Source: Bin55 sp963667455
GTDB lineage: Bacteria > Pseudomonadota > Gammaproteobacteria > Pseudomonadales > Azotimanducaceae
Direction: 5' to 3'
Assembly (NCBI GenBank): GCA_963667455.2
Contig: CAXXFR010000014.1
Coordinates: 62,001-126,000, forward strand
Length of the DNA: 64,000 nt
Both the position numbers and the translations under genes were made by a program. A model generated the notes under the pieces. That model was not told where the DNA came from and ran no database searches. It saw only the letters and a program-made list of their open reading frames with translations. This document shows, piece after piece, positions 26,889 through 34,927 of this stretch. The number at the start of each line of letters is the position of its first letter. Position 1 is the first letter of the stretch.

Positions 26889-27902
26889 ATGACACCACGT
26901 CGAAAGTTTCTGAGAAATGCCGCTCTGCTAGGGATCGGTACACATGCCCTCCTACGCACCGGATCACTCGGTGCTGCCGTTTCGGAGGCCGATGCCCTAC
27001 GCCTAAAGGGTTGGCCAGCAATGAAGTACACGACCCTGGGTCGAACAAACTTCGAGGCAAGTCGATTGGTGTACGGATGCGGTGCTGCCCTTTCGCGTCG
27101 ACGCGCCGACCGCACGTTGAACGCTGCATTCGAGAAAGGCGTAAACGTGTACGACGTAGGAACAAGCAAGTACTACGGTGCTGCTGAACGCAATCTGGCC
27201 GACTTCGCCAAGACCAATCGCGACAAGATCTTTCTCATTTCGAAAGCTTGGCTCAATGCTGGACGCGACGAAGAGCCCAGCGTCGAGCGAGCGAAGGAAA
27301 TTGCCGGCGAATGGCGAGCGGAAATGGAACTCAGCCTGAAGGAACTTGGGCAAGAGCACGTGGATGCTTACTACACCATGGATGCAAAGAACCCAGTGAT
27401 GGTTAAAAACGAGGAAATCTATCGCGAATTCGAAAGAGCCAAGGAAGCCGGGAAAGTCTCCTATTTCGGATTGAGCACTCACGACAACGCTGAAGCCGTG
27501 CTGTTGGCTGCTGCTGAAACTGGTTGGTACGATCTGGCGATGGTTGCGATAACTCCAGCTGGATGGTACGACTGGAGCACCCGCAACGTACTCAAGGACT
27601 CTCCTTCGATGGTTGAATTGAAGCCTGTCTTCGACAAGGCACGAAATGCCGGAATCGCCTTGGTCGGCATGAAAGTCGGGCGTCACTTGGCAGGACAAAT
27701 GTTTGGTGGCCGCGCCGCCAAACAGGCTTATGATCCGTACTACAGCGAGAAGCTTCAATCGTCTGAATTCTCTGCGTTTCAGAAGTCGTATGCCTTCGTG
27801 CTCGAGAACGGGATGGACGTCGTCAACGCCGACGTCCAGAACTTCGACATACTGGAAGAGAACTTCATCGCCGCGGCCACGTCAACCAAGATGGTTGCAT
27901 AG
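26889..27902 (+). CDS. Tat-exported aldo/keto reductase lacking the catalytic histidine
   Basis: A 337-residue protein with a textbook Tat motif (RRKFL, Arg4-Arg5) and a signal ending near residue 30. The body matches aldo/keto reductases: KYTTLGRTNFEASRLVYG at the start, Asp and Tyr in NVYDVGTSKYYG, and Lys in LISKAW. The position that normally carries the catalytic His (after the VDAYY strand) reads TMDAKN, so His is missing. Relatives of this type occur as periplasmic oxidoreductases in several phyla. Activity may be altered, or the protein may bind its substrate without the usual proton relay. ATG at 26889 is clear. It is a single gene. Confidence 0.85.
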   Translation: MTPRRKFLRNAALLGIGTHALLRTGSLGAAVSEADALRLKGWPAMKYTTLGRTNFEASRLVYGCGAALSRRRADRTLNAAFEKGVNVYDVGTSKYYGAAERNLADFAKTNRDKIFLISKAWLNAGRDEEPSVERAKEIAGEWRAEMELSLKELGQEHVDAYYTMDAKNPVMVKNEEIYREFERAKEAGKVSYFGLSTHDNAEAVLLAAAETGWYDLAMVAITPAGWYDWSTRNVLKDSPSMVELKPVFDKARNAGIALVGMKVGRHLAGQMFGGRAAKQAYDPYYSEKLQSSEFSAFQKSYAFVLENGMDVVNADVQNFDILEENFIAAATSTKMVA

Positions 27903-28575
27903 CCACCGAGATTCACAGTCGCAACACGCACAAAAAACGCATACAAGAACGAACCAATTGCGTTGTGCGAGTCGGGCTGTCAATGTGCCTGCAGATGGTT
28001 TGCACGTGCATCCCGTTTCTCTTGCGATATCCGAGACAGCAATCGTACTAATTGGCCGATACTGGTCCAGATCTGGCGCAAGATTAACCGCTGGTCATCA
28101 ACCTCAACGAACTCCTAATCGTGGTGTTCCACCACGCAGAGCGGATAAACGTCAGGAGGTTTGTACCCGATAGCAACCATTGAGTGTTGCGCTTATTCGG
28201 GCATTAAGCCCTCGGCACCCTCAATTAGCGAGTAGTTGCTACAGTAACAATCGATAGAAACTTACGGATGGACCGTGTATCGCAACATTGGTTGATCGTT
28301 GCAGGCGAATCAGAGGACTCTACGTCCACCGCTATCTCAATTGCTGCCGGCAACACTACGGTGCTGGGCCAACGTATTCAGGGCATACACAAGGGCCGCT
28401 ATTGGAACTGGATGTGTAGTGAGTACTCTTGACAGCGGCAAACTTGGGTCTTATGCTTGCCTAACATAGTCAGTCATAATGCTCATCCTTAAAGAATTGA
28501 TCAGATTGAGCCAATTAGAGGTCTCATTTGCGATACTCTCTTGAGCTGGGATCCCATAAGAGTCGTTGACCAATT
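27903..28575. other. Long intergenic region with short doubtful ORF
   Basis: About 670 bases between the aldo/keto reductase and the DUF6338 gene. A 54-codon ORF at 28268-28432 (plus) has no good ribosome binding site and is doubtful. A small hairpin (GGGC-ATTAA-GCCC) lies near 28200. The right end holds a sigma70-like promoter at 28429-28457. Nothing else is recognised. Confidence 0.5.
28429..28457 (+). promoter_or_regulatory. Sigma70-like promoter for the DUF6338/restriction unit
   Basis: TTGACA at 28429-28434 is followed after 17 bases by TATGCT at 28452-28457, giving a perfect -35 box and a four-of-six -10 box. The predicted start near 28464 leaves a leader of about 110 bases before the DUF6338 gene. 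Confidence 0.5.
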
Positions 28576-29199
28576 ATGAACGAGCAGTTTGCCATCAGTG
28601 TTTCGATTGTGCCCTTACTGGCCGCCGGATTGGTCACCCCTGGCTACTTGATACTCTTCATGATTTCACGGTTCACCACGGGTAGACCCTCATTCGCTTC
28701 TAGCCTCGCTGTTTCATGCACTTACTACGTTATCGTCTGGGTCTTGTTCCGGCTCGGTACCACCGTTGAAGTGGCAAATCACATCAGAAACTTCGAGGTT
28801 AACTGGATTGTCGGAGTCTTCGTAATCGTCATCCCGGTTGCGATCGGCATGGTGGTCGGGTTCGTAGTTCAAAAAGGGTGGATATACGACGTACTTCGGC
28901 TTTGCAGACTTCACCCAGTCCATAGCATTCCATCGGCTTGGGACTGGAAGTTCATGCGAGCACCCCAACAGTGGATCACTGTCCACTTGAAGGACGGGAC
29001 GAGTCTTGTATCTCTATACGACTCAGATTGTTTCGTTTCCACCGATCCGAACGAACGTGATCTCTATGTCAGCAACGTTCACAACTGGACCGACGACGGG
29101 AAACTTGAACAGGATAAGCGAGTTGAAGGAATGCTTCTCAGGGTGAACAGCATAGAACGGATCGAGTTTCACGGGACTAGCAACAGCCAAACCGAGTGA
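28576..29199 (+). CDS. DUF6338-family membrane protein
   Basis: A 207-residue protein of unknown function. Three hydrophobic segments lie at residues ~10-30, 44-60 and 76-98, followed by a soluble C-terminal half. That half carries the family signature: AWDW at 121-124, WITVHLKDGTSLVSLYD at 133-149, and a S-x-D-P-x-ERDLYV element near 155-165. The soluble part looks like a small beta barrel. ATG at 28576 is the natural start. It heads a unit with two tiny proline-rich genes and an MmeI-like restriction-modification enzyme; this context suggests a defence-associated role, which is inference. Confidence 0.8.
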   Translation: MNEQFAISVSIVPLLAAGLVTPGYLILFMISRFTTGRPSFASSLAVSCTYYVIVWVLFRLGTTVEVANHIRNFEVNWIVGVFVIVIPVAIGMVVGFVVQKGWIYDVLRLCRLHPVHSIPSAWDWKFMRAPQQWITVHLKDGTSLVSLYDSDCFVSTDPNERDLYVSNVHNWTDDGKLEQDKRVEGMLLRVNSIERIEFHGTSNSQTE

Positions 29200-29217
29200 C
29201 CTACTGGAGTATCATCG

Positions 29218-29358
29218 ATGAGCAAGAGACAAAAGGGCGACACGCAACGAAGCACCAAAGTCGCGGGTCGTCAGCCTCCACCTAAGAAAGAACCTCCGCC
29301 TCCGCCTCCGCCGCCTCCGCCTCCAAGAAAACCTCGTACAAAGAAACTGGATCGGTAA
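29218..29358 (+). CDS. Tiny lysine- and proline-rich protein with polyproline run
   Basis: A 46-residue ORF, 18 bases after the DUF6338 gene, with GGAG eight bases before its ATG. It is highly basic and holds a run of eleven consecutive prolines at residues 26-36, flanked by Lys/Arg (KKE before, RKPRTKK after). The proline codons are mixed CCT/CCG/CCA. No homologue is recognised by name. Translation of such a run would depend on elongation factor P. The neighbour downstream is also small and proline-rich, so the pair may be related. Confidence 0.65.
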   Translation: MSKRQKGDTQRSTKVAGRQPPPKKEPPPPPPPPPPPRKPRTKKLDR

Positions 29359-29373
29359 ACCCTAGGAGTAAGC

Positions 29374-29574
29374 ATGTACAAGTCAGAGGCCACCCAAGAG
29401 CAACGAGTCGCGACGACGTTGAATGGACCAATCAATACCGAGTCAGACGGAATCGTTCACAAACAACCGCGACCGACAGAAGGCGAAAGGGGATACCAAC
29501 CGCTACCGAAACCTGGTCCAAAACCAAATCCCAAGCCACCATCTCCACCCAAGTCACCACCAAAGAAGAAGTAA
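29374..29574 (+). CDS. Small proline-rich protein
   Basis: A 66-residue ORF beginning 15 bases after the previous one, with AGGAG at ideal spacing before its ATG. The first ~28 residues are polar; the C-terminus is a Pro/Lys array (KPGPKPNPKPPSPPKSPPKKK, given here in parts as KPGPKPNPKPP and SPPKSPPKKK). Like its neighbour it ends in a basic cluster. Its function is unknown; possible roles are binding SH3-like folds, nucleic acid or membrane. It lies between the DUF6338 gene and the restriction-modification gene. Confidence 0.65.
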   Translation: MYKSEATQEQRVATTLNGPINTESDGIVHKQPRPTEGERGYQPLPKPGPKPNPKPPSPPKSPPKKK

Positions 29575-29586
29575 GAATCGGTCCTC

Positions 29587-29605
29587 GAAGCCTTCGTCAG
29601 GCTTC
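29587..29605 (+). promoter_or_regulatory. Hairpin between the proline-rich gene and the restriction-modification gene
   Basis: GAAGCCT (29587-29593) pairs with AGGCTTC (29599-29605) around a five-base loop. No T-run follows, so it is not a standard terminator; it may attenuate or stabilise the transcript ahead of the TTG-initiated enzyme gene. Confidence 0.35.
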
Positions 29606-29650
29606 CTGTAGATCGAAAAGAATGGGCTCGAAATAGTCGAAGAGTAGTCA

Positions 29651-32428
29651 TTGCGTCTGTCTTGGAACGAGATTCGCACACGGGCCGCCACTTTCGCCAA
29701 GGAATGGCAAGATGCGTCATACGAGAAAGGTGAGACTCAGAGCTTCTACAACGAGTTCTTTGAAATATTCGCGGTTAAACGCAGAAACGTCGCCCGTTAC
29801 GAAGAGCATGTTGCGAAACTAGACAATCGCTCGGGATTCATCGATCTCTTCTGGCCTGGAGTTCTGATCGTCGAGCAGAAAAGTGCCGGACACAGTCTCA
29901 GGCACGCTTACGATCAAGCAGCGGAATACTTCGATGCGCTAGCCGAACACGAACGTCCTCGCTACATTCTTGTAAGCGACTTCCAAACATTCGAGCTTCG
30001 CGATCTCGACGAAGACGAGACATCCTCGTTTACTCTTGCTGAATTGCCGAATCACGTAGAAGAATTCGGTTTCATCCTCGGCATCCAGCGCAGGACATAT
30101 CGTGATCAGGACCCGGTCAACATCGAGGCTAGCGAGATCATGGGACGGCTACACGATGCATTGGCGGACGCTGGCTACCGAGGTCACGACCTGGAACGCT
30201 TCTTGGTGCGAATTGTCTTTTGTCTATTTGCTGACGACACAGGTATTTTCGAACCCCGCCACATTTTTCGTGAGTTTGTTGAAGGTCGGACAAGTGCGGA
30301 CGGTGCAGACATGGGGCCGTGGTTGGCACAGCTGTTTGAAGTATTGGACACTCCCGTAGAGCAGAGAACAGCCACACTTGACGAGGATTTGGCTCAATTC
30401 CCGTATGTGAACGGAGATCTATTCGATGGCGCGTTGCGAATCCCTTCATTTAATGCTTCCATGAGACAGGCGGTGCTTGATGCGTGCCAGTTTGTCTGGT
30501 CAAAAATCTCGCCAGCCATCTTCGGTGCCCTCTTTCAATCTGTCATGGACCCGGACGAAAGACGCGCACAGGGCGCACACTACACGACCGAAAAGAACAT
30601 CCTCAAGGTAATCGAGCCATTATTCCTAGATGACTTAAGGGCCGAATTCTCACGATTACGAGAACGTCGGGACACTGGTAGACGCAATGCCCTGCTTCGA
30701 TTCCAAGAAAAGCTCGGAGAGTTACGACTGTTTGATCCTGCCTGCGGTTGCGGGAACTTTCTCATCATTGCCTATCGCGAGTTACGAAAGTTGGAAATGG
30801 AGGTTATTCGCGAGACGGGAGATCTATCGTTCTCCCGACTCGATGTAGATCAGTTCTACGGGATTGAGATAGGTGAGTTCGCCGTGAGGATCGCGGAAAC
30901 TGCACTGTGGATGATGGATCACATCATGAACAACGAGCTGACATTGGCATTCGGACAGTCGTTTGCTCGTATCCCACTAAGGACTTCTCCAAATATCGTC
31001 CAAGGAGATGCTCTCGAAATGGACTGGCAACGGTTACTGGATGCTCGAGAGTGTTCGTATGTATTCGGTAATCCTCCGTTTGCGGGTGCAAAGTTGCAAA
31101 CAAAGTTGCAACGTGAGCAAGTTCGACGTATCGCTGGTCTTGGAGGAAGTGGTGGCTCACTCGACTACGTGGCAGCTTGGTACATCAAAGCCGGAGAGTA
31201 CATCGCTGACGGAACTGCAAGAGTCGGCTTTGTGGCCACCAACTCGATTTCTCAGGGAGAGCAGGTCGCTCAGTTGTGGCCAGTCTTGTTCGACCGGCTG
31301 AATCTGGAACTGTCTTTTGCACATCGAACGTTTGCTTGGGGATCAGATGCCAGGGGAAAGGCTCATGTCCACGTTGTGATCATCGGATTGGATCGCAGCA
31401 AGCGAGCTCGGCGGGACCAACGACTGTTCAGTTATCCGGACATTAACGGCGATCCAGATGAGAGTCGCCACTCGTCCCTTTCGCCGTACCTTTTCGATGC
31501 CAGCGGTCTGAACAATCCCCACCTGACCGTGAAGGAAGAGAGCAAACCAATCAATGGGTTTGAGCGACTAATCATAGGTTCCAAACCGATAGATGGAGGC
31601 AATTACATCTTTAACGCTGAGCAACGTGAGGAATTCATTGAGTTTGAGCCCGGATCCGAAAAGTTCATTCGGCCATACGTCGGCGCTCGCGAATTCCTGC
31701 AAGGTGGAAAACGATGGATTCTTTCCCTTCAAGATGCCACCCCCAATGAACTAGCGAGACTTCCAACAGTACGGGAGAGAATCGCTGCAGTCCGTACCTA
31801 CCGTGAAGCGAGTAAGAGTCAACCGACTCAAGAGTTGGCGCAAACACCCACCAACTACCACATCAACGTTATTCCAACTGATCCATTTCTCGTGGTTCCA
31901 AAGACTTCCTCTGAGCGTCGGGAATATGTCCCCATCGGATGGCTTGAACCGCCAGCCGTTCCTAGCGATGCCGTGTTCATTTTGAACAACGCTACTCTCG
32001 AAGATTTCGCATTACTAACATCATCTATGCACATGGCATGGTTACGCCATATCGGCGGACGATTGAAGAGCGACTACAGGTATTCAATCGGACTGGTCTA
32101 CAACACTTTTCCAACACCGCCAAGAGGCAAAAAAACAGATTTGGATATGACAAGACTGAAGGCATTGACTCAGTCCGTACTCGACGCACGTTCCGAGTAT
32201 CCAGAAGCGACTCTTGCAGAACTCTATGATCCGGATTTGATGCCCGTAACACTCCGACGTGTCCATCAAGCTGTTGATCGAGCTGTAGATCGACTCTACG
32301 GTAGAAACTTTGCCTCTGACCGAGAGCGGGCGGAGCATCTATTCACGCTGTACGAACAAATGCAAGCTCCACTTCAAGCATCCATTCGACCAAAACGCAG
32401 GAGACGCCATTCTTCCAGAGTAGTCTGA
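29651..32428 (+). CDS. MmeI-like type IIL restriction-modification enzyme
   Basis: A 925-residue single-chain enzyme combining nuclease, adenine methyltransferase and target recognition. The nuclease motif is Asp65 with Glu75-Gln76-Lys77, the same spacing as the D-x9-E-x-K of MmeI. The methyltransferase has motif I DPACGCGNF at 362-370 and motif IV NPPF at 474-477 (N6-adenine type), preceded by a helical spacer with GAHYTTEKNI. The ~300-residue C-terminal part is the target recognition region. The N-terminus LSWNEIR lines up with the start of MmeI, so TTG at 29651 is right although no strong ribosome binding site precedes it. Length equals the family norm. In this family one recognition region guides both activities, so no separate protective methylase is needed. 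Confidence 0.92.
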   Translation: MRLSWNEIRTRAATFAKEWQDASYEKGETQSFYNEFFEIFAVKRRNVARYEEHVAKLDNRSGFIDLFWPGVLIVEQKSAGHSLRHAYDQAAEYFDALAEHERPRYILVSDFQTFELRDLDEDETSSFTLAELPNHVEEFGFILGIQRRTYRDQDPVNIEASEIMGRLHDALADAGYRGHDLERFLVRIVFCLFADDTGIFEPRHIFREFVEGRTSADGADMGPWLAQLFEVLDTPVEQRTATLDEDLAQFPYVNGDLFDGALRIPSFNASMRQAVLDACQFVWSKISPAIFGALFQSVMDPDERRAQGAHYTTEKNILKVIEPLFLDDLRAEFSRLRERRDTGRRNALLRFQEKLGELRLFDPACGCGNFLIIAYRELRKLEMEVIRETGDLSFSRLDVDQFYGIEIGEFAVRIAETALWMMDHIMNNELTLAFGQSFARIPLRTSPNIVQGDALEMDWQRLLDARECSYVFGNPPFAGAKLQTKLQREQVRRIAGLGGSGGSLDYVAAWYIKAGEYIADGTARVGFVATNSISQGEQVAQLWPVLFDRLNLELSFAHRTFAWGSDARGKAHVHVVIIGLDRSKRARRDQRLFSYPDINGDPDESRHSSLSPYLFDASGLNNPHLTVKEESKPINGFERLIIGSKPIDGGNYIFNAEQREEFIEFEPGSEKFIRPYVGAREFLQGGKRWILSLQDATPNELARLPTVRERIAAVRTYREASKSQPTQELAQTPTNYHINVIPTDPFLVVPKTSSERREYVPIGWLEPPAVPSDAVFILNNATLEDFALLTSSMHMAWLRHIGGRLKSDYRYSIGLVYNTFPTPPRGKKTDLDMTRLKALTQSVLDARSEYPEATLAELYDPDLMPVTLRRVHQAVDRAVDRLYGRNFASDRERAEHLFTLYEQMQAPLQASIRPKRRRRHSSRVV

Positions 32429-32576
32429 GATCCAAAGTCCGAACCTGTAGGATCCAAGCTAGGATTTCACCCCCGTTTAAGATCGATTGCCCAACAATTC
32501 ACACTTCACGTGCAGACTCTAAGTCAGTCCTGATTTGGGTTGCGGGGATCATCAGTGAAACTGTTCAACGATCAGG

Positions 32577-33389
32577 TCATTGGTCAGTGATTGATGGGAA
32601 GTTCGCATGAGCCACGTCTACCAGTCCAATGACCACATTTCGCAGTACCTTGCGCAATCGGTCTGCCGCGTCTTGGTTGTAAAGATAAGAATTTTCGTCC
32701 ATGTAGATGTACTGGGCGAGTTCCAGTTGTAGTGCGTGTACTCCTTCCGATGGCCTTCCGTAGTTACGTGTGATGTAGCCGCCCGTAAAGCGTCCATTGA
32801 GTGCGACGGAGTACGTAGTCGCTTCAGCAATCGAGTACGCCGCTTGCTGAAGTCGTGGGTGGCAGCTAGACCCATCGTTGGTCCCAATGTTCAAGTCCGG
32901 CAGTGTACCTTCAAATAACGCGGGCACTTGAGACCGAATGGAGTGGGCGTCCCACAGTACGGCGAATCCGAATTCTCTTCGAATTCGCTCCAGTTCTGAT
33001 TGCAACCTGTTGTGATATGGATGCCAGTAGCTTTCGAGTCGTGTCTGCAGTTCCTCTGCGGTCCTAAACTCATCCTGAGAGTAGATGTCCTCGCCATCGA
33101 AGGTCTTGGTGGGGCATAAGCCAGTCGAGACTTGTCCCCGGTAGAGGGATGTGTCCGTGGGAGGTCGGTTCAAGTCAACTACATATCGCGAGAACTTGGC
33201 AGTTAACACATTTGCTCTCAATTCTCCGGCGAAATCGTACAGCCGCTTCACGTGCCAATCGGTATCGGGTAGTGCTCGACCGATGTCGGTCATTCGTTGG
33301 TACATGCCCGGTGCCAATAGGCGACCGTCATGCGGGATGCTAATTAGAAGCGGTGAGTCTCGTTGTTCAAACGTGTAGATTTCGCTCAC
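32577..33389 (-). CDS. hutG: N-formylglutamate deformylase (amidohydrolase)
   Basis: A ~270-residue enzyme that splits N-formyl-L-glutamate into formate and glutamate, the last step of the formylglutamate branch of histidine degradation. Family features: SPLLISIPHDGR near residue 11, VDLNRPP, and LWDAHSIRSQVPALFEG with the metal-binding DxHS. GTG at 33389 overlaps the hutH stop as GTGA; TTG at 33395 is an alternative. It is the last gene of the minus-strand hut unit. Its presence with hutF shows use of the five-step route rather than formimidoglutamase. Confidence 0.93.
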   Translation of the reverse strand: MSEIYTFEQRDSPLLISIPHDGRLLAPGMYQRMTDIGRALPDTDWHVKRLYDFAGELRANVLTAKFSRYVVDLNRPPTDTSLYRGQVSTGLCPTKTFDGEDIYSQDEFRTAEELQTRLESYWHPYHNRLQSELERIRREFGFAVLWDAHSIRSQVPALFEGTLPDLNIGTNDGSSCHPRLQQAAYSIAEATTYSVALNGRFTGGYITRNYGRPSEGVHALQLELAQYIYMDENSYLYNQDAADRLRKVLRNVVIGLVDVAHANFPSITDQ

Positions 33390-34927
33390 AAACAACTACT
33401 TGGCAGTACGGATTCTCCGACATTGCTCAACAGTCGATGATCGATCATGTCCCGAACTCCCCGAATGTCGTCAGCAAGAGAACGATCGTCTGAATAGTGA
33501 GGAGAAATTTCCCGAATAGTCTCAATGGAAGTCTCGATGTCTACTGAAGACTTGAACGGTCGCCGCAATTCGACGCCCTGTGCGGCGGCTAGCAATTCGA
33601 TCGCCAAGATGTGCTCCACATTGTCGAGCATGTCGTGAAGTCGGCGTGCGGCAAACGTCGCCATGCTCACATGATCTTCTTGGTTGGCGGAAGTCGGAAT
33701 AGTGTCAACGCTAGCCGGATGTGCCAGCGACTTGTTTTCCGATGCCAATGCCGCTGCGGTCACTTGAGCACTCATGAATCCAGAGTTGAGACCGTCCTCG
33801 CCCACTAGAAAAGCCGGCAAGCGACTGAGATTGGAGTCCAAAAGCAAGGCGATGCGTCGTTCCGATATCGATCCCAACTCGGCTATGACCACCGCTAATT
33901 GGTCGGCAACGAGAGCGACGGGTTCAGCATGAAAATTGCCGCCGGACAAAACCTGGTCGTCGCACACAATAGGGTTGTCGGTCACTGCATTGGCTTCAAT
34001 CCGCAATACAGAAGCTGCATGCCGCATGCTGTCTAAGCACGCTCCGACGACCTGGGGCTGACAACGGATGGAGTACGGATCCTGGACCCGTCTGCAAGAC
34101 CGATGCGATGCTCGAATTTCACTATCGTGCATGAGTCCAAACAGCAGTCGTCCTACGTCAATCTGTCCAGCGTGTCCACGTAGCTGGTGGATTCTGTCGT
34201 CGAAGGGAGTGTCACTACCCAAGACTGCGTCGGTCGACATTGCTCCCGCAATCAACGAAGCGGACAAGACGTGCTCCAACCGAAACAGAGCAGCCAACGC
34301 TAGTGCCGTGGACACTTGCGTTCCATTCAACAACGCAAGTCCTTCTTTTGGCGCAAGATTCAATGGTTTTAGGCGTTTCTTTCTTAATGCTTCGGATGCG
34401 TCCATCGTCGTGCCGTCGAGAGAGACTCGTTCCTCGCCAATCACGGCCCTGGCAATGTGAGCCAAAGGCGCGAGATCTCCTGAAGCGCCCACGGATCCCT
34501 TGCTAGGCACTACTGGGTAGATTCCGTGATTCACAAGCTCACACAGCACGTCGACTAGCTCCGTACGAACACCAGAACACCCTCGAGCCAACGCTACAAC
34601 CTTCAAGACTATGGCGAGACGCACCACCGAGTCGGACAGCGGATCGCCAACTCCGGTAGCGTGCGAACGGACGAGATTTTTCTGCAGACGTTCAAGGTTG
34701 TCGATGCCAATATCGGAAGTCGCCAACTTTCCAAATCCGGTGTTGATGCCATATGCAGTCTGATTGCTATTGAGCAAGCGATCTACCGACTTGCGGGACT
34801 CCGACACTGCTCTTCGAGCAGCATCGCCGAACCGAATGTTGATCGGCGCTTCCCATATCTGACGGCAAACCGCCAACGGCAGGGGATCGCCGTCAATCAA
34901 AAGTTTCATGCCAGTCTCTGAGTTCAC
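33386..34927 (-). CDS. hutH: Histidine ammonia-lyase
   Basis: A 513-residue enzyme that removes ammonia from histidine to give urocanate. The self-formed MIO electrophile comes from Ala148-Ser149-Gly150 in SVGASGDLAPLAH, and Tyr59 in TAYGINTGFG is the expected catalytic base. GTG at 34927 overlaps the hutU stop as GTGA; an internal ATG at residue 7 is possible. Length and motifs are normal for a bacterial enzyme. It sits between hutU and hutG with overlapping ends, so translation is coupled. Confidence 0.96.
   Translation of the reverse strand: MNSETGMKLLIDGDPLPLAVCRQIWEAPINIRFGDAARRAVSESRKSVDRLLNSNQTAYGINTGFGKLATSDIGIDNLERLQKNLVRSHATGVGDPLSDSVVRLAIVLKVVALARGCSGVRTELVDVLCELVNHGIYPVVPSKGSVGASGDLAPLAHIARAVIGEERVSLDGTTMDASEALRKKRLKPLNLAPKEGLALLNGTQVSTALALAALFRLEHVLSASLIAGAMSTDAVLGSDTPFDDRIHQLRGHAGQIDVGRLLFGLMHDSEIRASHRSCRRVQDPYSIRCQPQVVGACLDSMRHAASVLRIEANAVTDNPIVCDDQVLSGGNFHAEPVALVADQLAVVIAELGSISERRIALLLDSNLSRLPAFLVGEDGLNSGFMSAQVTAAALASENKSLAHPASVDTIPTSANQEDHVSMATFAARRLHDMLDNVEHILAIELLAAAQGVELRRPFKSSVDIETSIETIREISPHYSDDRSLADDIRGVRDMIDHRLLSNVGESVLPSSCL

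Noticed and set aside
26570..27169. 199-codon minus-strand frame
   Set aside because: It lies opposite the conserved Tat signal and first strand of the aldo/keto reductase, with unnatural composition.
28268..28432. 54-codon ORF upstream of the DUF6338 gene
   Set aside because: No ribosome binding site, no recognisable composition, and its end overlaps the predicted promoter.
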